Assembly: GCA_928724745.1 (NCBI GenBank)
Contig: CAKMXJ010000003.1
Location: 1,612,001 to 1,676,000 of the forward strand
Source: Anthracocystis setariae
Lineage: Eukaryota > Basidiomycota > Ustilaginomycetes > Ustilaginales > Ustilaginaceae
Length of the DNA stretch: 64,000 bases
Direction of reading: 5' to 3'
This document shows, in pieces, positions 10,366 to 21,300 of the stretch. Position 1 is the stretch's first letter, and the number at the start of each line of letters is the position of its first letter. The position numbers and the translations under genes were made by a program. The notes below the pieces were generated by a model, which worked only from the letters and a program-made list of their open reading frames with translations, did no database searches and was not told where the DNA came from.

Positions 10366-10886
10366 CTTGCGGGGAAAGGGGAGTAAAGGCTGTGCGTTGA
10401 TCAGGTGTCGATGAAGGAGGAAGAATGGCTGGGCTCAGCACAATGCGGAACGATGTTCTTGTTTGAGCAGCGAGGGAGTGACGATGGAGCGGGAAAGGCG
10501 ATGCTGGTGGTGGTGTTAGTGGAAGCTGGAATGTGATGAGGCGGCTGTCTGGAACGAAGGAAGCGCGGCAAAACCAAGCCGTTGTTCCGAGGGTCACTAC
10601 GAAGGAAGGTCCTCGTCGAAGCGAAGAGAGAATGCACGGAAAGACATGCACAGCGCAGCGCTCAGCTGAACGAGGGGAAGGCCCAAGGTGAACTCCGGGA
10701 CAACAGCGGCTATGACGACGGTCGAATTACCGGCAGACCGGTAGAACAAATGAGCAGTGGAGGAGGATGGGTATGCAAGTTCGAGTCGAACCCCGCAAAA
10801 CGCGGCGTGGCCGCGGGCAACAGCTCGTGCAACTGGATGGCCTGGAAGCAAGGAGTGTAAGCCGCCAGGTTGGCAGCCAGGAGGCC

Positions 10887-10931
10887 GCAAGCAAGGCAAG
10901 CAAGGCAAACAAGGCAAGCAAGGCAAACAAG
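10887..10931. repeat. nonamer tandem repeat GCAAGCAAG/GCAAACAAG x5
   Basis: Five consecutive 9-bp units, with unit 3 and unit 5 carrying the same A change. It lies upstream of the acyl-CoA ligase gene. Confidence 0.85.
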
Positions 10932-11460
10932 CCGGAAAGGGGCGTGAAGCAAGACTTGGAATTCACGGCAGCAGGCGGCACACGGCAATTGGAAGAGTGG
11001 GGATGAGACAGCTGACTCTCAATAATTTGCGCGGGGAAGCACTTTGACTCTGCATAAAAGCCCCCCACGCGTATGTTGACTGCACTGCACTGCACTGCGC
11101 TGCGCTGCTGAGTGTCGTTTCATTCATTGAGGAATTTGTGGTAAAGTCCAACAACGGCCAGGCACATGACGGCTACAAACAGTCAAAGTCACCGGGTATT
11201 CGGCATCACGCCTTCGCCGAACACTCGGTCCATTTCGTTCACTTCTTCCACCTATCTCGCTGAACACTGTTCGTCGTCTGGCTATTCAACATACGCTCTG
11301 CCACTGTTGCACTATCTCAAATACACTCGTCAAGCTATTCAGAACCAAGTTGGTCATTAAACAAAGCAAGTATTATTCTGGTCAGGATCCTGTAGCAACA
11401 CGATCGAAAGGAATGTGGAATGGATCGGCGTCTGTGCTTGACAACAGGCAAGGTCCATTT

Positions 11461-11462
<2 letters not shown>

Positions 11463-11515
<53 letters not shown>
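11463..11515. repeat. (TG)26 microsatellite
   Basis: Uninterrupted TG dinucleotide run of about 53 nt, about 170 bp beyond the stop codon of the secreted-protein gene. Confidence 0.95.
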
Positions 11516-11517
<2 letters not shown>

Positions 11518-11681
11518 AGAGAACGGATGCCTTATTTGGGTATACACAGCGAGTGTGATGTCGTGGTACATAGGGCTTGTACTTTCGCCGGATACGTTCG
11601 GATTCTTGCGTAACTCGTGCTCTGATCTGCGAAAGGAAAGGATGCCATGTGGCCAAAAGGTCGCAATTTGCATCGAATCTC

Positions 11682-12639
11682 CTACAGCCCGATGGTTTCG
11701 CTATCGTTGATCACAAGTCCACCATTGCAGAGACCGATTGCATTTCCATTGTCATTCTTGATACAAGCATCCTGCTTGTTACCCAACAATCCCGCCAGAT
11801 CAATCTGCGGCAACTGCATGTTTCCGAGCAACGGCATGATGTTGGTCGGCAATGCTAGCGATGGCAGATTCAACACCGATGTCACGCCGTTGATCACCGA
11901 TGTCACCTCCTGCATCACTGGTGTAGGGTTGGGGAAAGCCTGCAACACGATTGAAATCGGGTTGATGACGCCTGTGGTCGCAAACGTAGGCGAAATTGGC
12001 GTAAATGTCCTTGTAACTGCCACTCCTGCTTCCGTAGCGATGTACTCCACTGGAGGCAGCGTGCCCGTAGCGGCAACCGAAACGATCGAGCTCGCAATGC
12101 TTTCGATACTGGCATAGTCCTGCAGGAACTTGAACGGGACGGCATTGAGCGCATTCAATGCCAGACTGCCCATCATTACGCTGAATATCTGCTCTGGACC
12201 CGGAGCAGAAACTGCAACGCTGACAGCCGCATCGCCCGCAACAACAGCTGGCACAGTTGGACTCGGAGATGCAAGGAGCGTAGGGATCATTTTGGTGACG
12301 CCATCAATCACCTCTGTGACGATGCTCTGGATTTGTCCCGCCAGAGGAGGCAACACCGGTGTGGGTAGGCCGATGTTCAGCAGTGGGAGTGTGGGCGAGG
12401 CTTGGATGTTCAAAGCCATCAATCTGAACAGATAGCGTTCGGCACCATCAAAAGTATGTAAGCAGGGTCAGCAGGCATGACCTTGGGGGTCTCCAACGTT
12501 GAAAACAAGCGCGATGAGAGGAGGAAGAGCGTGCTTACAAGCGTTTATCATTCTTTTCCACGGGGATGGCCAAAGTGGTCGAGATGGCCAGCAAGGCCAC
12601 GAGGGTCGTCACCGAGCTTGCAAATGTTGGCGTCTTCAT
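11682..12639 (-). CDS. small secreted protein of unknown function, two exons
   Basis: Exon 1 is 12639-12539 and encodes a clear signal peptide (MKTPTFASSVTTLVALLAIS, then TTLAIPVEKNDKR). The intron is 12538-12424 (115 nt, GTAAGC...TTCAG). Exon 2, 12423-11682, continues in frame as LLMALNIQASPTLPLLN. The mature product totals 280 aa. A dibasic KR directly after the signal region suggests a Kex2 pro-site at residues 32-33. The rest is rich in Pro, Val, Ile, Ala and Thr, has no membrane anchor, and has only two cysteines, both near the end (about residues 254 and 266, in DACIKN and GLCNGG), which could form one disulphide. I do not recognise the family. Possible roles are cell-surface structural protein or effector; neither is shown. 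Confidence 0.75.
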
Positions 12640-13820
12640 TTCTGTGATGAATGCTATGAATCTAGACTATTGCTGCCGCTGGCGAGAGGTGGGGTATGTT
12701 GCAAGCGCCAAATGATGACGATGAGGATGAGTCGAAGTTCCGCTAGGTTGAGAAGCGATCTAGGCAGCAACAAGGTGGGAAGGGTGCGTAAAGGAAGTTG
12801 GCGAAGGGGGAAGAAGGGGGCAATGATATGCTATGGCGCCAATCCTTCAACTCTTTTATTCAACCGGGGGCGGTCTCTTCGTCTCTAGCAGAGCCGCTTC
12901 CCTGTTTTGCAAGAGTGGTTGTCAGTGGAGATGGGATGCTTGGATGGGACAACGAGAGCGGTGTGACCGGCAAATGCATTGCAAGACTGACTCAGGACGG
13001 GCTTGGACAATTGCAGATGCATCTTTCCTGCGTGAGTTCAACACGCACTTGGTGAGGTTCGTCATGGGCGTGTGTCTTGTTGATCATCGCGGTTCTGCTC
13101 GGCGAGGAAGCACAATGACCCGCAATGAGACACCAAAGACGCAGCTCTACCTCACGGCTGCAGGGGAAACAGACTCTCGGTGGAGGTTCTGTGGAAGTCG
13201 AGCTCCAGGGCTGCTTATACGCAGTGTGCAGTAGAGTAGATGCTCTTGCAATCGTCGGAAGCGGTCTCGCTCGAAACTGATAACAACAGCAACATCAGGG
13301 CCTCGCTTGGGTGCGTGCCCATCCTTTGTGCCTTGTCACAGCTACGATGCTTCGGCTACATCCATTCACTGCTTCCAAGGAGTTAAGACTAAATCGACCA
13401 TCGTTGAATAACGTGCAGATGCGAACCAAGAAGCTCAAGGTACCGGAAAAGGGCACAAGGCTTGACGTATGTCACACCATGTCGATGCAGAGATGAGAGG
13501 TGGCCAAATCGGAAACAAACAGCGATGCGCAAAATGACATTCCTCGAATATTCGAATTGCGTCGAGGCTGCACTGCAGACGTGAAAGTCAAGAATGGAGC
13601 GAGCTGTGGGTGTCGACCATACAGCATATCACCGTTCCATTGGTAAACCCTTCGAACTTCGACCTTAAGCAACCATTCCGTTAGCGTTTGATTGGACCCT
13701 CCCATCAGGAAATGAACTTCTTCAGCATTGGGTGATGTGAGAAAGAGCAAGCCGTCGAGGTATCATTTCAGCGAGATGACAAGATGGGCCCTTAAAAGAA
13801 AACGGGAAAAAATGAGGAAG
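12640..13820. other. intergenic, promoter side of the secreted-protein gene
   Basis: About 1.2 kb between the secreted-protein gene and the tRNA. Short open frames here show no domain or signal peptide. A GGGGGAAGAAGGGGG purine tract lies near 12805-12822. Confidence 0.5.
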
Positions 13821-13924
13821 GGGCCAACCCGGAATCGAACCGGGGACCTCTGTCAACTTAGTGCAACCTCCGTAGAGAGGTGATAGCCCTAAGACAGCAT
13901 AATAAGCCACTATACGATTGGCCC
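13821..13924 (-). tRNA. tRNA-Pro (anticodon AGG) with a 31-nt intron
   Basis: On the minus strand the acceptor GGGCCAA pairs with TTGGCCC, the T arm CCCGG-TTCGATT-CCGGG is perfect, and the anticodon stem CTGTC pairs with GACAG. The loop TT-AGG-G places anticodon AGG at 13890-13888, matching the CTTAGGG signature of eukaryotic tRNA-Pro. The intron occupies about 13886-13856, one base after the anticodon as is standard. A run of A on the plus strand at about 13807-13812 gives a T-run terminator for RNA polymerase III. Confidence 0.88.
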
Positions 13925-16900
13925 ACTTCTTAACTTTTGGATTTGCAGTTGCGTATATAAAGACTCAGCAAGATTTGGCGGAGCATCTTACCAGAATTAC
14001 GCCGTCACCAGCGCTGCACAGCACAAAAAGAAAAGCTTCACGGTCATGCAGTTTGGCGAACTACAGTACTACTACTAGCGAATTTGGTATGGATGAGGTG
14101 AGATGGCTTTGCGAATTCGGTCAATTCCGGCTCCGTTGACCGGTCTGTGACAACACCGGAAGCGTCGGTTGCATGCGGTCAATGGACCAGCAGATCGATG
14201 AGGAGCATAGCCAGCTGCACAGACTAGTCTAAAAGCTTCGCCAGATGAACAAAGCTGAGATAGCCGAGCGATAAAGACTAAGCAAGAACAAAACCTTTTT
14301 TTTTTTTTCTTTTTTTTTTTTCTCCAATACGAGATGGGAAGTCCACACAGCGACGACGCTCCCTCCTTCCTGCAACTTCTTCTCTAGAGGCACAATGTGA
14401 CGAACTGAGGCTTCAGGCGTGTTGCACAGCATTGTTGGATCGCGTGAGATCTGTCAAAGAAGAGCGTTGTTGCAATTTTTTTTTCATGTGCGTGGCGAGG
14501 AAAAGCAGCTGTGCTATGTCGGGAGCTGGCAGGCCTGCCGAGATGAAGCGGAGCAGGAGCTACAGGCGAGATCCTTTCTGAAAGGACCGCAGTTCCAAAC
14601 CTAGGAGCATGCCGCTGATCGAAGAAAGATCAGACCGTCAGTCTTTCGATCAAAGACATTGCGGCAAAACCCACGGCGACATTGGCAGCCATGTCAAGAT
14701 TTGCATTCATGCCTTGATGGGCGTACGCCTCGAAAATAAAGGGAAGACAGGTGAGAAACAAACCAAAGAAACGAGGGTTCAGGCCAAGTTGGGTCGATTT
14801 CGCACGAGGAAGCCTGTTGTAGCCGAAGGCGAGATCTGTCCGACGTGGGAGTTAAGCTAGACTGCACTGCTGCGGCTCCAGGCAGGTGGAGCGATCCGGG
14901 CGGTGGAGCAGGTGTGGTATCTTGTGATTGCACGACATGGATCTTTTTACATATAATAAGACGGTGAGAACGCGTGGCAGTGAGACGAAAATTGGGGTGC
15001 ATGATATTAATAAGTCTATACTGTGCAGTCGTTGGCAAAGAGGAACAATTCATCATCATCATCCATGAATCGGCCTCGCTTAAGCATCAGCCGCACGGTC
15101 GGTTCTCAACGAAGGTCCAACGGGCATCGACTTTGGCACTAGCGGCTTTTTCGATACGAGCTCCGCGACAGACGTCAATCAAATGGGACTGCGCCGCGCC
15201 CCTGACAATTGTGTACCGTACTCCATCTTCTCTGATTCAGTACAGTACTGTACTGTAGGGCGTAGCGAAGGCTCGAGGACAACTACAAGGGCATGGTGTC
15301 CGAACCGCAACCGTGCATGTCTCGCTTGGGATCCAATCCAGCACCGAAAGCATCTAGGCGTTGACATTCTTACAACAGCGGAGACGAAACATTGATTCCT
15401 AAGCGATTCGTAACAAGACCAGTTGCTGCTCGGATTTCGAGACTTTGTGAGCTGGCGATGGCGACCTCCAAATTAGCTCGTAACGTCTATGGAGAAGAGC
15501 AGCACCGCCCAGCTCGCCACAGTCAGATTCGAAGGCGGTGATGAGCAAGCTGTCGAAGGGCTGACATCCGTTTTTCCGTTTTCCTCGTCAGACTTGGCAG
15601 CCGCTTTACGCCGAGACGCGACCGAGACTAGTGTAGCATCATCATGACTGCACCCTGAAAAGTGAGAGGAAGAAAATTCGCGAAACGGTATTCTGCTGTA
15701 CTGTAGCTTCGACCAGATGAAACCTCCGACGTTCGATCTGGCCAAAGCTTGATCGCATTGTCAAGATCGATCTGGACAGCGTTTGGCTCCATAGGCCATG
15801 AAGGCAGTGGTAAGCTGTTCCTTGTGCAATTCGAGTACAGTGTGAGGACGACAACAGACAAGGATCTGGGGCATGCAACGGTTGCGATTTGCTGCTGCAT
15901 TCGTAGCTGTGGAGCGCCGTAAGCAGCGCCTGTCAACAGAAGGGATGGGCCAAGGTCAAGCATCAAAGATGCGACCATCTCTGTCGAGTCGGTCTCCGCC
16001 CTTGAGTTTCGGCCCATCCTACAGCACAAGGGCTCAATGGATGTGCTCGGACGGAAAGCCACCGTTCGACAGCACAGGACGGCGTTTCGGAGAGCGCCTA
16101 TCAAACCGGATCTTGATCTATAATGCAGCATTGCACAGGTGGCAGTGACTGCTGACTGCCTTCATGAGCAAGACGCAGCCCCAGCGGTGCTTAAGCGTGT
16201 GAAGTTGCTCGTCTGATCGAAGCGAAGTGCAGCTGGTTGCAGTTGCTGGCAGCTGAGCTCCAAAAACAAGAAACCTTTCTTTTTTGTTGCAACTTGTCCA
16301 CGGGGCCAGCAGCTGCACGATCAAGACTCAAATTGATTTCCTTTTCTTTCCCTTCTTTTTACCCCTCTCTGCGTTGTCATGGTCAAATAGAGCTCTTTTC
16401 CTCCTTCGCTCTGTTGACGAGCCGGCACTATTCCGATCCAAAGAAACGCATCTCTGCCAGAATCGTGCGCAGGCCAACAAGGTACAAATGATACATTACA
16501 GTATGTCGAAGAGGCGCTGAATGCTACTACTACTGCATCGGTTGCCATGACACAGGCAGGAATCCAACACGTTCTTAGATGCTACAGTACAGTACCTGTT
16601 CATAAGTTTCCGCACGGTCGCATTTTTGGAATTTTGTGTAACATGAAATTATGCACACTCTTTTGCTCATCAATTCTCAACTCTCAGCTGCTTATACTCT
16701 TGCTTGATTGCATGGATTGATGGTGTGTTGGGTCTAGTATCAGTGGCTGCGAGCTGACATTGTTTCAATGGTTAGATGAAGTGCTGTGCCTGATCAAGCT
16801 GTGCTTAACCAGTTTTGCTGCAAGCTGTCAACTGAGCTGAAATCAAGGAAAAAAGTAGCTGTCTCTCAAAACCGTGTCCACAGCATTGACAATGTCTTGA

Positions 16901-18370
16901 TGGTCTCTCTGGTGAGGGTAGGCTTGAATCAAGCTGACCACCAAAGCAGCTGCCAAGATCAACAGCAGCTCAGAGTTGCAAGCCATGGAGAGTCAGATGG
17001 GGGTGGTAAATTTTCCTAACAAGCATGCTTCCTTTTTGTTGCTAGCAAGCTGTATTGTACCTATGTACTACCACCTGAGCTTCATGAGCAATGAACATTC
17101 CCATGCTGAGCATCAAGCTAGCTAGCTGGTATGGTCTTTACATTGCTGTATAATGTTGGACACCATCAAATTTATTCACAATCATGAAGAGAAATTTGAA
17201 AATTGAAAATCGTGCGGATACTTTTTGACACATGCTGTAGAGTATGAGTATCAGGATGCGTTGTCTCGTTGCGACCCGCAAGAATAATGTTCATCCCAAC
17301 TCATGCACCAATCTGCCCACTTTGTGATCCCACCGTGGCAACAATGCAATGCAAGGCAGGAAGAACACTCCACTCTGTCTCATTGCAGCATACAGCAGTA
17401 CAACTAAATAAACAAATGATAAATAAAAAAAAAGGAGAGAGAATAGCCGAATAAAAAAAATAATTATTAAAAAAAAAGTGACTTCAAGGTGCCGGTGTGC
17501 GGCTACGGTAGCTGTTTGTTTCACCGATTTCTTCTTTCCTGGTTGCTCCTCCGTGAATGATTAGGGGCGCAGTGTTGTGCAAACTACAGCATATGCAGAG
17601 ACAACGCCTCGCGTGACAGTCTGTCGGCCAAGTGTTTAGTGAGTGCAGTATCTCGACCACCCTTTGACAGCCACTTTCAATCTTTCAAGGGTGAGGCCAA
17701 AGATTCTCAGAACCGCATATCGGCTGCTTCGTGCATGACCCAATTCAGGATCACCTTGCTTCCTTTTCGGAACTCTTTCCTCTCTTCCGAGCTGCTCTCC
17801 TATGGCGTCGTCTCTTCTCTATTCTTCTCTTCGCCAACCCATTCGATCCCTGACTTCTGTGGCTCCGATCGCAACACGCTGTCTGTCAGGACGCTCGACT
17901 TTCGTGGTTCAGCACGTCCTGTTGTCACACCCTCATCACGATCCTTTCTCACCTACGCTGTTCAACAAGGCACCCCTCCATCCCAACTCCACCTGCACTC
18001 GAAAGCAGCGTCTCGCTCCACTTCCGACTGTACGGTACGGTACATCTCTTCCCTCGACGTCCCACCCATTTAGCTCAGCCACCCAGTCTGTCTCATTGTC
18101 AACGCTCTGGAAAGCTAATTGCTCCCACCTCTACGTTCCGACCCTCGACTTTCGAGTACCGCGCTTCATTTTCACGCCAGCCTGGCATGCTCGTGTAGGA
18201 CGTGCGCTCACGAGCTACCTCCCGTCATCATCGCAGAGCTCTCATCACGGTAATTGTAGCCTCGCCCATCCATCATTCAACTCGACACACCCTCCTCAAG
18301 CACAAGCGATCAAGACCAGCGCCGCACCAAATACGACTTTCCGCGATCAACGCGATCGGAACGTGCCGAC
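13925..18370. other. long gene-poor region
   Basis: About 4.4 kb without a convincing gene on either strand. It includes T-rich tracts at 14296-14323, an 18-bp perfect palindrome at 15238-15255, further TACAGTA motifs (for example 16583-16595), the CpG-depleted block at 16621-17208 and A-rich sequence at 17400-17480. The last 700 bp are the leader of the kelch-BTB gene and contain an overlapping upstream frame from the ATG at 17802. Confidence 0.55.
16621..17208. repeat. CpG-depleted block, probable eroded repeat
   Basis: Reading the 588 bases directly, I find only two CpG dinucleotides (near 16750 and 16873), although flanking DNA and all genes here are CpG-rich. TG and CA steps and AGCT/CAAGCTG words are abundant, the pattern left by C-to-T change at CpG. 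No intact coding frame remains; the longest open stretch (16786-17019) matches nothing I know. Likely the remnant of a methylated or RIP-like mutated transposon; its parent is not identified. Confidence 0.55.
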
Positions 18371-21300
18371 ATGCATCCATCTATCGCAAATCTGTCCTCG
18401 CGGCTTCACCTCTGCTCGGGCGAAGTGCCCCCGCCACTCGTTGGTGCCTCTGCGACGTTGGTCGAGCCATCTCACACTGGCACTGCCAGATCCGCCCAGG
18501 TTTATCTGTTTGGAGGTCGTCTGGTCAGCAGTAGACGGATGGTGAACACGCTTTACGTCCTGGATCTCGACCAAATGCGATGGTCCAGGCTCACTCCCAC
18601 CACCAAATCGTTCCCCGGCTCTTCTGAAGCATCGTCCGAACAGCCGCAACCGCGTTACTTTCACTCTGCCGATCTTTGGCGCGGCAAAATCGTCTTCTTC
18701 GGCGGAATGGGCTATTCGCCTCGTTCCGATCAGACTGCCCCTGCCCCAGCTCCCGTAGCCGACGAATTGTGTGTGCTCGACGAGCTACTTGCTTTCGACC
18801 TGACGACTCAGCAGTGGGACTACAGCTTCGATGTGGTCTCGCATCAGCCAAGATCTGATTCAGATGTCGCAAGCACCTCGCAGACCGACACGCTACGTCC
18901 AGCTCCCCGATACGCTCACCTCTCCTCCTTGTCTGGCGACACTCTTTCCATCATTGGCGGTCAGAACCTCGCCAACCAGTACGTCGAATCCATCAACCTG
19001 TTCAGCCTCACCCAAAACAGATGGATCGGCGCACAGCGCTTCCGCAAGCAATGTGGCAGTTATCGTTCACTGGCTGTGGGCTCAAAATGCTTGTTCAAGG
19101 ACGGCGAAAAAGCCAAATGCTATCCTCGCGCAAAGGATCCTTTGACAGGCGCAGACTCCTCCAACCCAAGCACCCCAGCCAACAACGCCACCGCTGTCTC
19201 AGCTTCCCGCACGTCTAAAGTCGAGCAAAACCCCCTCCCAATGAGCTGCCATGCCGAGCCTGCTCAGCATCTGCCCGTCTACCTATACTCGAACTACAAC
19301 TTCACTGATGTCAGGAGGGAACTCGAAGTACTCAAACTTCGTGACGACGTCGATGCCGCCCAACACAGACACTCTCGCACTGCTTCCAGTGCCTCGCAAG
19401 AATCTGCCATCGATGTCGAAGGCCCACTCTCGTCGTTCAAAGCTGACACTCCCTCGTCCTCCGGACGTTTCGTCTCTATGGAGGACCGCTCGCATCACAT
19501 GGGTGGCGTCACTCTGCCTCCTGGTCTTCGATTCCCGACGGGTTCTCTGCTGGGACCATATCTGCTTATCTCAGGTACCTACCTCGCCAACGCAACACAG
19601 AGCTTCTCGATATGGGCTTTGCATCTACCTACCATGGTCTGGTCCAGGATTGAGTCTGGCTCGGCTCTCTCGACCGGCAGCTGGAATCGCGCGCTTTTGT
19701 GGCCAGGCAAGAATCGTCTCGTTGTGGTCGGCCATAAAGAGCGAGACCTTGTCAGCGACTACAATCACCGTCAGACCAACTGGGACCACGTAGTCGTGCT
19801 TGAACTCGAGGCCTGGGGCATCTATCAGCCACCCTTTTCGCCTCTCTCCGAGACTGCAGTTCAGCTTGGACTTGACAAGCTCGCTCTTACTGCGCCTTCA
19901 GCAATGGCCTCTGCTCAGTCGCTTGCCCGTGTCAATGCACCGGCCAGGCAGGACAACGACGCAGCTGTTGCGTCTTCGGCCGATGCCCAAGCCAGTCTTG
20001 CGCAGGAGGTCGACTCGCTCAGTCTTGGTGGACGTGGTGACTTTGAGATCGTCTGCTCCGACGGTCTCCGGATCGGCTGCGATCGCGCCATCCTCGAAGC
20101 ACGTTGGCCCTGGTTCAAATCCAAGATGGACGAGTTCCGCAAAAAGGCTAGACGTACCCTTCGTATCGCCTATCCCGCCGATCAAGAGCAATTTAGCTTG
20201 GGCATCATCCCCGAAGACATCAAAGAATTCCTTGCCGAGGAGGACGAAGAAGAGGATGAAGCCATCGATGCGCTCCTTGTCGCTTCTGCTGATCACGATG
20301 CGACGCAGAGCGCCAAGCAAAAGCTCAAAGATCCCCGGTTCCAGCCTCGACACCTCCAGATCTCCGAGCCATCGCCCGTTGTACTTGCGCTCCTCCAATT
20401 CGTGTACTCTCTGCGAATCTGCACCGCCTTGCAGCGTCATCCCGCCGTCGTTTGTGCGCTCATGGTGTTGGCAAGGACGTACAACATGGACGATCTTGCA
20501 GCATGGGCACGTCACGCTGCTCATGTAGCATTGGCTGACGATCTCAACCCCAGAAGCTCATCGACATCACGTAGCGATGTTCTTTCGCCATCTTCATCGT
20601 TCAGCAACGCCTTCGACACCTCGGAAAGCAGCGGCCTCGAGCTCTTCCGCCCGGCAGAAGCGCTTGGTTTGCATCCGGAAGAGCGACATCGCCTGGCTGT
20701 CTGTCTCTACGAAGCTGCGTCGCTCTGTGGCTGCGAGGGCCTCCAGATTCGGGCGCTCCGCGTTGTCATGGCCATTGCCCGTTGGCTGCAAAAGCACGGT
20801 GCCGGGCCTGGCGCCGGCGGTGGCAGCGGTGCTGGTCTCGAGAAGCAAGGGCAAGGCCGAGGTGATGATCCATCGCGCGATCGATCGGGCTCCACGTCCT
20901 ATCACGGTGGCAGCAACGGTTCCCTACCGAGCCACTCGACTAGCGGCCAGTTCCGCACTGGAACAAGTTCCAACTACCGCGCGGCCACCAGCGGTATTCT
21001 CAGTGCTGGGCCATCGCCCATCGTCCAGATGCCGTCGCCTGTGCCTTCGATGTCACGCGCAGGGTCCGACACTGCAAGCTCGTATGGACCCCTGACACCC
21101 AATTCGACCTACCAGAGCTTCTTGGACCGCCGCGGGGACTCGTTTTCTTCATCTACGGACGCTCCCATCACTGGCAACTCGCTGACTTACAGCACCGATA
21201 TGGGGTCGCTCAACGACCAACACGACCCTGACTTCCGGAAGCATCCTTGCGTTCAGGGTATGTCGAACGGCAGGCTGGAAAAGTACGCCGTGGCCATGAC

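Larger units (their letters stand above)
10366..11681. other. intergenic with several simple repeats
   Basis: About 1.3 kb between two minus-strand genes. It contains the nonamer repeat at 10887-10931, a TGCAC/TGCGC run around 11080-11105 and the long GT tract at 11463-11515. The left end is the promoter and leader of the acyl-CoA ligase. No gene recognised. Confidence 0.5.

Noticed and set aside
15628..16131. 167-codon minus-strand frame in the gene-poor region
   Set aside because: No recognisable motif, several overlapping frames of equal length, and TACTGTA motifs nearby indicate intergenic DNA.
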